Source of the DNA: Pelecanus crispus
Taxonomy: Eukaryota > Chordata > Aves > Pelecaniformes > Pelecanidae
Length of the DNA: 64,000 bases
Direction of reading: 5' to 3'
Assembly (NCBI RefSeq): GCF_030463565.1
Contig: NC_134653.1
Coordinates: forward strand, 31,061,150-31,125,149
Shown here: one piece after another, positions 11,176 to 40,400 of the stretch
Layout: each line of letters begins with the position of its first letter
How positions within the stretch are numbered: the first letter of the stretch is position 1
The notes under the pieces: model-generated
What the model saw: the letters and a program-made list of their open reading frames with translations, nothing else
What the model was told of the DNA's origin: nothing
Database searches by the model: none
Program-made: the position numbers and the translations under genes

Positions 11176-13309
11176 GCGATTTAATTAGGGAGGAAGGGGA
11201 GTCCTTTCCCTCTGACCTGCTCTGAGCCCCCCAGCATCATTTGCATTGCTGGGGTCATTGCCCAGAACCCCCTGAATTCACCCCAAAGGGTCATCTGCTG
11301 CTGTGGCTGGGGAAGGGAGCTCCAGCCTGAGTCGCTCTCCAGCATCACCTCTTCCAGCATCATCTCCTCCATTGCAGGGCCCGGCCTGCTGAGTGCAAAA
11401 CACATGTGGAATTGGGGGAAATGCAGGGTGTTTTGGTGCAGATGCCGTTGCTAGGGCAACAGCTGAGTAACCCATCCAGCCCGGGAGGGAGGATGCTGCA
11501 GCCTCCGCCAGCACAGGACTGGGGAGGTAGGAAAACACTCCCAGGGATGAGATATTGCACAAGAAAGATGATTTTTAATGCAGGAAGCCAGGGAGGGTGG
11601 TCAGGGTCACCCCTCTGGCAGCCCTCAGCCCCACACTGGGGTTGTGCGAGCCAGCTGCTCCCCCCCAGGGATACTCAGAGCTCGCTGAGGCTGAGTCAAG
11701 CGGAAAGATTAGCTGCTTTTAAAAATCATCGTGGAAATGCTGAGCATTGCCTACCCTGCCTGCACATTTCAGTGCTCTCCAACGAGCCAGGCTAATGGCA
11801 TTACGGAGGCAGTCGAGCAGGGCGGCAATTACATGTCAAGAGCATTGCACATGAAAATGATGCAGAAAGGACGGTTGGCTTCTCTTTCCAGGGGTAATAT
11901 AAATTTTATTATTGCATGCCAGTCCCATGTGGTAAAAAAATAGCCTGGCATTTAATAAATAAATAAAAATAAAATAAAACATAAAACTTCAGCTTCTGCT
12001 TGCGGCTCGGCTGCGTATGTGGGGTGAGCAGCAGGACAGTGAATGCTGCTCCTGCGTTAGTCGGGATCGAGGCGAAGGCACGGACCCTCGTAATCCGGGG
12101 GTGCGTGTGTGTGCAGCCAGATGTGCCGCACACACTTACGGGGAGGTAATGACTTGCAATTGCTCCATGTAGTTGCAAAAAAAAAAAAAAAAAGCAATTG
12201 TGGTGAAAAAAAGGCATTAAGCTTCAGTGATCCTTAAAGCTACAGGAGGAAAAAAAAAAATCAGCTGATACTGCTGGCGCTCAGGGAGCTTCCTCCGTCC
12301 TTTTGCTATCGGCTCTGAGGGGTTTGGTGGAGGCAGCAATGCCCCCCGGGCTGTGTGGATGGGGGGATCCCCCGCCCCACTCCCCCCACCTCCCCTTCCG
12401 CCTTACAAGCTGCAACCCAGGACCCAGCGCGCAGTGGCTGCACGCAATGTTGTCTCTTAATTGCTTTACCTTGGAGATTAATTTGGTTTTTGGGTTCAAT
12501 TACTTCCAAGGGGCGGAAGGGAACGCTGTCCCTTCCGCCGACAATGCCTGTCAGAACAAATCACGCCCAGCGTGCATCTCGATCACTGCAAACCCCACGC
12601 TATAAAAAAAAAAGGGATTTCACCAAATCCAGATAAAAGGCGATCGGCCAAGAGAAAAGGAATAAATTGCACAGAGCCTGCTCTTGCTCCAGAGCCGAGG
12701 AAGGAAGGGAGGCAACAGGAATAAAGCCCACAGTAAATCTCCCCGCTCCCACCATGCACCCAAATAAACCTCTCTTTAAGGACACTATAAAAGTAATAAA
12801 ACTCCCAAGGAGCCACTTTGGTTGCATTGTCAGTGGTTTAGATGCAGGAATAACATTAATGTGATTAAAGGCGGGGGGAGAGGAGCCGTCCACCAGTCGC
12901 TCCCACGTCCCACGGGACATCCAGCCCCTGGTCTAGGATGGGTGGGGAGTGCTGAGGTGCTTGGGTGGCCCCACAAATACACGGGAAGGCAGAATAGCAA
13001 CAAAAACTCTCCTTTAATAGCTGGATTGACCTGAGGATTTGTTCTGACCGAGGTAGGCAGCCCCGGGGCCACCGCGAGCGAAGGAGCGTGGGGTCAGCTC
13101 GATTCCCACTGCTGGGATAGGGCTCACCCACTCTCCTGGAAAACCTCCAGCCATTTGTCAAGGGAAGAGTTAAAAACAGGGCAGCTGCTCCCTACAAACA
13201 CATTCACCCACCTCTGGCTCCCAGCAGCCCCGCAGTCTCTGCATGCAAAGAAACGGGAACCGGGAGCCCCCCCCAGGCCCTGGCATCGCTGCCCATGTCC
13301 GCTCCGCAG

Positions 13310-14838
13310 GCACGTTAGAAAAATATATTTTATTTAAATTCTCCTTTTTCTCCGCAGAGTTTTCTTCTCTTTGAATATAGATTGAGCGGTGTCTCTAGAT
13401 TTCAACCTGTGCACGTATTTCTATCAAGAACAAGAGTTAAAAGCCAATTGTTAAATACCTAACTCTAGAAAAGGCTGCGTACAATATATGGCTTTTGCAC
13501 CTACATCCAAAGGGGGCTTGCAGGTTGGAAGGAGGGGAGGGAGCTCCTCTGCGGCAAAGCCAGGCTGGGGACGGGCTGGGAGGGCAGCACGGGGCAGGGG
13601 ACGGCTGGGGACCGCATGCAGCTCTGCACAAAGCCAGCCTGGCGAACGGCATCTTCCCGATGCGCACGGAGATCCTTTGGTTTCGCTTGCTCGTCGGCGG
13701 GCAGCGGGCGAGGGTGCGGGCAGGGCGGGGGTGCCGCGGCGGGGACATGGGCAGGATTCAGCCGGAGGGATACCAAAAAGCTCAGCCCCGTGTTTTGCTC
13801 CCCGCTGACACGTGGGCTCGATGCAACTGGGCTGTAGCTCACGGCCCCCAAAACTGCTTCTGGGCGGCTCTTCTGGTGCGTGAACTTTCAAAATGAGGCA
13901 CAGATGTGCTCGTGGGTCCCGCAAGCTCTTCTGTCCGGGGCCAGCGTCCCCCTCTCGAGCATCACCCGCACGCATGGGGGTGGTCCCCACCCGCAGCCCA
14001 TGGGTGGAGTTGCTGCAGCCCCCAGGGTGGGGGTCATGGGCATCCCCGGGGCACTGGGGCTGGAGCAGTGACCGCATGGATGGAGCAGCAACATTGCCCG
14101 GTGCTGCGGCTGGGGACGCCAGCCTTGCCCCAGGGACACCCCTGTCCCTAGGCTCAGGGAGGGTCCCTGCAGAGCCAAGGGAGGGTGCGTGGGGGGGACA
14201 CGGACACCTCGTTTGGCAGCACTGCTCTCCCCGGCGCAGCCCTCCCGCTCTCCATAACCTCCAACCAGGATCCACAGGAGCATCACCCACGTGGTGCCAA
14301 CCCCCCCGGTCTCTCCTCCTTTGGGAAGGCCAATGGGTTCCATCCAGGGACGGGCAGCAGCCTTCCAGGGATGGCCAAGGAGCGAGGGGGGGTTTGGGGA
14401 TACCCACCCCAGGGGAGCTCAGCTCCCGCGGCACCACGGCAGCGTGCCAGCGCCGGGGGGGTGCCCCAGGCATGGCACGAGCAACGCGGCATCCTTGCCA
14501 GCCAGCCCGGAGGGACGGGCACAAATAACCCGCTGCATTACCAAGCAGGGCTGTGGCAGCTGAAACGGGAGCAGGATGGAGTGGGAACCCTGCGGCGGGG
14601 AAGGCACCACGCATCCCCTCGGCGCTGCCACCATGCCCGCGTCCACGTCGGCGTCGGCCAAGCAAGCTCAGCAATGGCTGGGGACCGTTCGTTGCTCATG
14701 CAGGGAGTTGATTAACAGCTAATAGCAGCAGATGGAGAATTAAAAGAAAAGCCACCCACTGGGTGGAAGTAGGCAGGGGCCGGGGAGACTGAGCCTTTCC
14801 TCGCCACGCAGGCTCAGGTCCCCCCGCCACCGTCACCA
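13310..14838 (-). other. WSCD2: WSCD2 3' untranslated region (inferred)
   Basis: This is the stretch between the WSCD2 stop and the candidate poly(A) signal at 13329-13334. It is GC-rich from 13.5 to 14.7 kb and AT-rich at its far end. A 407-codon open frame on the same strand (13451-14674) lies within it. That frame has low-complexity Pro/Gly/Arg-rich content and is treated as chance. The extent depends on the poly(A) signal being correct. Confidence 0.4.
13329..13334 (-). terminator. WSCD2: Candidate WSCD2 polyadenylation signal
   Basis: The + strand TTTATT reads AATAAA on the - strand. It lies about 1.5 kb after the WSCD2 stop, at the end of an AT-rich stretch (about 13315-13500) that contrasts with the GC-rich DNA on either side. 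Cleavage would fall about 10-25 bases further on, near 13310. Other AATAAA motifs further downstream on this strand (for example near 11900) cannot be excluded. Confidence 0.4.
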
Positions 14839-32974
<18,136 letters not shown>

Positions 32975-34664
32975 AGCGTCTTCATCCCTTCCCCGGCAGC
33001 CGTTGCCGCAGGGGAGCTGCTCTCCGGCCCCGGGGATGCTCCGAGGGGGGGTTTGCCCCCCCAGCCTGGAGGTGGCTCCCAGGGTGAAGCGGGGGAGCAG
33101 ACAGGTGCCCCGAAATCGCGGCGGAGGCTGCAGGGTGAGCCTGTGCAAAGCTATTGCCCGACTCTAAAAAGTCCAGGAGGGCTGGGGAAGGCAGCGGGGG
33201 AGGATTTTGAGACCCCCCCCGCCGCGTACAGGGGGTTTCTCCAGCGCTGGCTGTCACTGCTGTCCCCAGTCTGTTATCCTCCCAGCAAAGCCCCCCGGCC
33301 GTGCCCCGGAGACTTGGCTGGTGGAGGGATCATGTTAAGGAAATCAAGGGTTTGAAGGTGATTTGAAAGCCGATCAGCTGACGCAGCTCTTCTCGCTCGC
33401 CTTTCCGCTCGGCGGCACCGGCTCTCGCAAGCATCTCTCTAATGGAAACGGCATCGTCGCCCTTTCAGACAAAGAATGAAAAGTCCCTGGACGCGTCTCG
33501 GGGCCTGAAATGCTGACTGGGACCCTTTGTCTAACGAAGCCCCATTCATTTCACTCCCAGGACAAGAAATCTCCACCTGCAAGTCAAAGAGAAAGGCACA
33601 CTTAGGAAAGCATCCCGGGACTAGGGGAGGATCGCAGTTCCCATCCCCCCACGGGGCGAGGAAGGATGCCCAGACTCTCCTTCACCTTTCAGCCCTGCAG
33701 AGGGGCAGTCCAAGCTGCCCCCCCGGCACAAGGATGTGGGGCAGGCAGGAGACGCCGGGTGCGGTGGGAGCGATGCTGGCAGCAGCCCAGGGTGAGGGAC
33801 AGGGATGTGGGGGTGAGTGCTGGCTCCAGAGCCCACGCAGCTCTGCCTTGTCATGCAGGAGAGGTGCTACACAGGAGGGCTCTGGGGCATGTAGAGGATT
33901 CCTGATGGCGCCCAATTTCACCCACAAGGGGATGAGCTGTGTGTGCACACATGCACGCACACATCCACGCATTCGTGCGTGCCCACACATGCGCACACAC
34001 ACATGCACGTGCATTTCACCCCTAGACCCCAATGTCTCTATGCACCAGCCGGCCCCAAGTGAAGCCCCTGGCAAGCGTCTGCCCTGGGAGCAGCGTGGGC
34101 TGGAAGCTGCTGCAAGCAGCTGCTCCAGCACCCAGGCACCCCGCAGGGCTGGGAGGCCCCACAGGAGCATCATGTCCCCATGTCATCCCCAGCATGGCTC
34201 TCCCACGTACCCCCATGCCTGCGTTTCAGCCCATCGTATCCCCCAGCGACGCTTTTGCAAACATCAAGGCCAGGGCATCTTCTGTTCTCCAGCCACAACC
34301 AAAGGGCTGACCGTCCCCGTTTGCACCCTGCCAGCCGGGATCGACACAGTGCTGCCCTGGGAACGCCACGGCCGGGGCTACCTGGGGCCATCCCTGGCAG
34401 CTCTCAGCATGGGGAGGGCAGCCAGCCCAGGGAAGGGATGGTCCTCTCCAGCCCTCCCAGGGGCTTTTCCCTCGGGGGGATTTGTCTCCTCCAAACCCCC
34501 AAACTATGGAGGATTCGCTCCAGCCCTGCCCCGGACAAAGCCACGCTGGGTTGCACGGTGGGTCCACCTTCACGGTGGGAAATGCCACTGCCACCGCGCC
34601 CTGCCGGCACATCGGCGGTGGCAGGGACAGCCCCGTGCCCAGGGTGTGCTGCCTGTCATGGACC

Positions 34665-34855
34665 TGTCTTATTTTAGGAAAGGAGACGAAAATAAATGGA
34701 AAGACAAAGTGCCATTAGTTTAATGGCCTCTATGTTCCTGCCATCTGTCTTCAGTTGATTAAATAAAAAATATTGGTGGAACATATGGCATGAATTATAC
34801 ATAAATATTTTAATTTGGGTTCCCAGAGTGGTTATTCAAATACCTCTGGCTCTGC
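34665..34855. promoter_or_regulatory. Candidate conserved non-coding element
   Basis: An AT-rich, non-repetitive island of about 190 bases lies in GC-rich surroundings 1.7 kb upstream of WSCD2 coding exon 1. It has ATTAGTTTAATGG, GATTAAATAAAA and TTTTAATTTGGG stretches. Composition alone suggests a regulatory element; conservation is unknown. Confidence 0.25.
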
Positions 34856-35685
34856 CGGATGAACTTTTGTGGAGCTCAGGGCTGGGCAGGCTGCGCAGGG
34901 TGGATCGCTGGTGGGGCACGAGCCCCTCAGGCTCCCCCAAAACCATCCCCTCCCCGGCCACTCTCAGGGCCAGTGCGGCCTGAGCAAAGGCTGAGTAAAC
35001 TCAGAGCAGCAGCCGAGCAAGGAGACTGCTTGTTATCCAGGGTTTTGCATCTGCAGGGACCTCTGTGGTGGGAGGAAGGTGCATGCAGCACCCTGGCACA
35101 GCCAGGACGGGTGGTCTGACCCCCACCACAGTGGGCGAATATCCCCCAGCCCAGCGGCCCCATGGATCCGTCGGTGCTTGGCTGCTCTCCCGTGCTCCCT
35201 GGCCGGCGGCCAGCGGGGAAGGGCCGCTCCGTGGGAACCCACATCTTCCCTTCCCACATGAGCTGCTGCTCTGTGCTTCAACCCACCTTCCCGGGGCTTT
35301 ATACAGGCGCTGAAGAGGGGACGGTTTGGGACGCTGCTTGGGGTGCAAATGGGACAGCGCTGGGGCCGTCCCTGGTCCCCAGCATCCCTGCTGCTGCCCA
35401 CCCTTTTCCCTGCCTGTGCTTGGTCCTGCTGGCCTATGGCAAGGAAGCACGGCATATAAAGAAGGGGCTTAAATTACTATCATTAAGCCATCTGGAGCTC
35501 ATTCTTCTCCATCATGAACTGTGGAGTCGCAGGTCAATTACTGTGCATTTGCATATATTCCATTAATGCTTCTGCTAATTGTCTGGAGGAGATAATGTGC
35601 TCAGCTTACAGCTCCCTTGCTGGCTACGGTTTACAAACAGCGAGTGCGGCAAATAGAGCCGTGCCGGCGGAGGCTTGGGACACTG

Positions 35686-35723
35686 GGGGGGCTGACTGGG
35701 GGGGCTGATTGGGGGGGGGGGGG
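35686..35723 (+). other. Clustered G-tracts, potential G-quadruplex
   Basis: Three long G runs, the last of 13 bases (35711-35723), are separated by CTGACT and CTGATT, so the + strand easily supplies four or more G-triplet tracts. It lies in the probable WSCD2 5' intron. It is a structural prediction from base pattern only. Confidence 0.5.
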
Positions 35724-37388
35724 CCACCCTGCTGATGGCCATCCAGGATGGGGGACACTGGCAGTACCTCACGATGCTGCTCCGTGCACCCCACCAGCCC
35801 TCCCCATGTTGTAAGGATGGATCCACCCCGCCTGGTGCAGCAGCGTCGGGCTGGAAGGAGCAGCCACTTTGGCTGGACCCCGTGGGTCTCCGTCCCACAC
35901 CGCAGCCTGCAACGGCAAGTGTCCCGCGGGGGTTGTATCCCACCCCCACACCGCCTGCCCCCCGCGCTGCCTGCCCAGGCTCTGCCTCCCACGGGCAGCG
36001 GGGCAGCTCCTGCCAGGAGCTTGCTGGTGCCAGCCCAGCCTGCGGCACGGCTAGAGGACAGCGGTGACACACTTTACCAGCCAAATTAACGAAGCCAACA
36101 GGGACATTAATCAGCCAGCGCGGTGCAGCAGGCAGCGTCGTAAGATTTGGGCTTTCATCGGCTGCTGCGGGCGGGCAGGTATAAAGGCTGTTAGGAAAAC
36201 CAGTGCGGGCCAGGACCCACGCCGGCTGCCTCGGCACTGGGATAGCCAGGGTGTGGAGGGGATTTATTCCCCAGCCCTCACTTAGACACCCACTGTGTCC
36301 AGCTGCTCCCGCCTTCGGCTGTCAGCGGGGCTCTGCTTGGGTCCCAGGGGACAGATCCAGCCCCGGGGAGTCGTGTGGCTGGAAAGCTCCCCCCTGCCAG
36401 CAGCGCTGGGGGTGAAGCATCCCCCTCTGCCCCCCCGGACCCCCTTGGCACCTGGAGCCGAACCACGACAGAGCCGAGCGGGGACATTTCCCAGGCACTT
36501 TGCACTGTTACAAGCAGGCAGCGGGTCCAGCCAAGATGAGGGGGAGCTGGCTCCTCGCCTACCTCCATTGCCATGCTCCTGCCAAGAGCTGAAATCCTCG
36601 TCCCGGCAGCGAGATGCCCGACTGAGCATCGCTCCGCACCCGGCCCAGCTCCCTCTGCGGTGGCAGCAGTACCAAGGCCGGCAGAAAGCAGGCGAGCTCT
36701 GCCCGGCGGGTTTGGGGCTCTGCAATTACTTGCTGCGGGGCAGGGGAAATCCTTATTAATTTGCAAGGTTTATCTCCCCCCGGCCCCGAGCAGAGCCAGC
36801 ATGCGGGAAGGTGGGCACGGGTCCCAGGGGGGCTCCGCCGAGCAGCGCGAGCATCTCTGCGACCGCTCGTGACCGCGATGAATGAAGCGCCGATAAATTA
36901 TACATTTGGGTCTTGTCTCCAAATTGCTCTGCAATTATTGAGCACTAAGGTTCAGTTGCCTTCAAGCACCACCTCACATCTGACCATGGCAAAACACACT
37001 GAAGGGCTCACGTGGTTCCCCAGCACAGGAGAACAATCAGCCCATTAAAAACAGCAAATTAACGAACACAAGAGTTCCATTAGGAGCCGAAGACCGAACT
37101 ATCCAATTTCATCACATCATTAGCATTTCTTATCAGGGGGACAGGGAAAGAACAGGGCTTTAAAATACAGAGGGACGGGATGGAGTCTAATGACCACAAC
37201 AGGATGGCGTGCCAGGGGCCCTTGTCGCGCCGGAGAGCTGCGGCGCAGGCGCTAACCTCGGTCCCGCAGCACGGGACAGCCCCGGCATGGGCGGGGAGCA
37301 CAGTCCTGCACCCTGTTGAGCACCCTTGGGTGCACAGAACAGCTTCCCCCTGAAATGCTCCTGCTGAGACCTGAAAACGCGGTGGTGT

Positions 37389-37494
37389 GCAGGACCCAGT
37401 GCATGGCATGCAAGATCCAGTGCACGCTGCGCAGGACCCAGTGCATGGCATGCAAGATCCAGTGCACGCTGCGCAGGACCCAGTGCATGGTGCG
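37389..37494. repeat. 21-bp / 42-bp tandem repeat
   Basis: A 42-base unit made of two related 21-base halves (GCAGGACCCAGTGCATGGCAT and GCAAGATCCAGTGCACGCTGC) repeats about 2.5 times with almost no divergence. The second and first copies differ by hardly any base, suggesting recent expansion. Since the period is a multiple of three, frames on both strands stay open, giving Cys-rich repeats that are not credible proteins. Confidence 0.85.
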
Positions 37495-40400
37495 CTCCCT
37501 GGGCCTGCCGCCACCCAAAAGCCACCCACTTTAGTGCAGGGACAACGTGCCTTCTCAGAAAGCCCTGTGTCACTCCATCCCCACCCTTGGCTCCGCAGGG
37601 TGCTGGCAACGGGCGAGTGCTGCCACTGCAGAGCAGCTCCCGCAGCTTCGCACTCTCATTCCTCCCCGGCGCAGGCAGCGGGCGACGGCAGCAACCAGTG
37701 ACACCAGCATGAACACCCGGGGGCACTGGGCACCCTTGGTGCTGGCATCCCTCGAGCCTTTCAGCCTCCATCCCTAGGAGTGTACTGCGGCGGGAGCTTG
37801 GCATTGCTGCCTGGGCAGAAGTTAGGCAATTCAAGCTCCCAGGTAAACCTGCCATCTTCTTCTTCAGCCCCATGAAAATGGATTTTCACCCTTTATCACT
37901 CTTTAAAAAAGCAGCAGCAAATGAGACGCATCGGGCTGAATTTAAATACCATTACTGCTGGGAACGATACTGAGCTAAACTGGGACATTGAAAATCGAGG
38001 TTTCCATCACGTCTGGACCATCTGACGCATCTCCCCTCGAGCACCCAGCACCGGCCGGCTGCCTCTTCCAGGGGCGAGCTGAGCATGCCAAGCAGTTAGC
38101 TGCCTTTAAATCGAAGCAAAGTTTATTCATTCAGCTGCTCCCTGCCTTAATTTTGCTGAGAAACATGTTTGTGCATCCCCTCCGCCGGGAGGGGTGCGCA
38201 GGAAAGGTTCACGTGTGCTTAAAAACAGCTGACTTGGCAGCTTTCAGGTGGTGCAGCGGGCGGTGGCTGCTCCATCCCTGCCCAGGGAAGCAGCTCACCC
38301 GAGGGAGCTGTGCCGGGGTGGGATGCTCCCCAAGGCGTGTGCTTCCCTGGGGAGCTTTTAAATCCCTTCCATAGGCCAAGCCACCAATATATGCAAAGGA
38401 AAAAACCCTCTTAATTGGGATTTATTGGCCTGATTTGTAAATCCAGAGCGGGACTTGCCCATCTGCTGATAGATTTCTGTGCAGGATTTCCAAGTGTGTT
38501 AGAGGGTTTGTAAATCTTCCTCCTCGCTGGGAATCGATGGAGGGGTTTAGACTGAAATTAGGTGGCTGACTTTCTCGCTTATGGGCAAAAACTGATTTTT
38601 AAATATTCTGGAGAAGATTTATCAATGGTCTCAGCACTTGCCCAGGGCGAGGGGAAGCCGCAGCCACAAGCCCAGCTGGGCATGAGGCACCAAGCTGGGG
38701 AGGTATTACAGATCCTTTCATCCAGAGGGATGAGTCTGCCCCAGACTAATTGATTAACATCTGTAAAAGGCCTCGAGAGCCACAGAAATGGGGCCGTGCT
38801 AATTGCACAGCCTCCTATTAGTACTCACTCCACTCTCCAGAAGATGAAAACCCGCATGGCACCAGCCCCGTTTCTGCAAGGGCTGAGTTATAAATAAACC
38901 CTGGGGCGATGGGATGGATCCTGCCCTGGGTTATTTCAATGCACCAAGAATGACCGGCCAGTGCTACGTAAAGAAGCCCAGGGCCTGCAGCACGTCCCAG
39001 AAGGGCTATTTTATTTAACTGAGCTGATTTAAGCAAACTTAGCCCCATTTTGAAACATTACATTTGCTGTTTTGCTACCCAGGACTGCTAATTCCCACAA
39101 ACACCCCAGACCCCAGCCCAAGGGATGCTGATCCCCACCCGGACCCCACAGCCATTGGATGGCACGGGGCAGGGATTTGCTGTGGGGCAGATGAGGGGGT
39201 CCCGAAACAAAGCCAAGCCAGGGTGCAGCAGGGTTGTCCAGCCCCTGAAAGCAAAGCAATGCAGTTGCTTTCAGGCCACTGATTTCCAGGTAGTCCCACC
39301 TCTGCAGCATGCAGAAGCTTGTGGGGCTCTGCTCGCTTCCCCGTGTATTTTGCTTTACAACAGCCCAAGCAGAGCCAAAAAGCGGGGTTTTTGCCTGGCG
39401 CTCTGTTCCTCTGCATGCAATTACATCAAACCCGTTCCAGCCTCTTGTAGGATGAATTTCCCTTGCAAGTGTGAAAGTGGCTCATAAAGAAAAATGTTTT
39501 AAGCCATGAATCATTTAAAAAGCACACACCACAATGCCAGAGGCAGAGAAGGAAATAGCCATGTATTCCAGAGATTTAGGCAGGCAGAGGGTACCGGGGA
39601 ATCGGTGGGATGATTTAAATGAGTCGGCACAGCAGAGATGCTGCAGCTGTTATACCCGGTACCCCCATCCTGGCTACTGAAACACACCCTATGTTACAGC
39701 ATTATTATTATTATTATTTTAATTATTCTGCAACAACCCCAAATTCATGTGTTATCCGACTCTCTCCATCAGCATTATCCCATCTGCCAGTACCTGCGCT
39801 TCCTTTGGCAGGGCCGGAGCGTGTTTGTGGAAGGAGCAGGGAGCTCCCTCGTTTGCTACCGTGGCTAACTGCATTCAGAGAGCCATGCACAGGGCGGGTG
39901 CTGGGGAGCGGGCAGCATCCGTCTTTGCTTTCAGCAATAGAAACAAAAAACCCAGCACAACCCTTGCCTGTTGCATCCTTCCAGCCCCTGGTGTCCCTCC
40001 CTGAGCATCCCTGCTGCTGGTGTCAGCCCCATCCCCACGTGCAATGCTGAGACACCTCTATTTCCCCATTATTTCCCCATTTTTCCTTGCGAGGCCAGAA
40101 TGGGAGCTCCATTTGGATGTGAACAGTGTCAGGCCTGTGTCGGTGGGGACATCTCCCAGCCATATTTGGGAAGAGTTCACCGCAGGGAGGTCTCAGTGAC
40201 ACCAAGGGGTGCTCCCCGGACTGCCGCAGGGTCTGGGCTCCCTCTCCCCCTGCTTGCCATCCTTGCCCATGGCACCCTTTCGACACTTAAGCCCTGTGAA
40301 AAAGGTGATTTAACGTCATTCAGATGACACTGTGTATCTGTAAATGGGCTTAAGCTAATGAGTTTTAATACGTATTATGTTCTAGGTATTTTATACCCAG

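Larger units (their letters stand above)
7131..13309. other. Convergent intergenic spacer between CMKLR1 and WSCD2
   Basis: The spacer is mostly GC-rich without credible coding frames. It contains a minisatellite at 9.93-10.43 kb (listed separately), AT-rich blocks at about 7990-8220 and 10730-11175 that look like candidate conserved non-coding DNA, A-rich runs near 8440, 10870 and 12178-12193, and an AAATA-type repeat at 11940-11985. Open frames over the minisatellite are repeat artefacts. Confidence 0.5.

Noticed and set aside
33527-34723. 398-codon open frame on the + strand
   Set aside because: Low-complexity, Pro/Ser/His-rich product including the CA-repeat translation; no recognisable domain or splice context.
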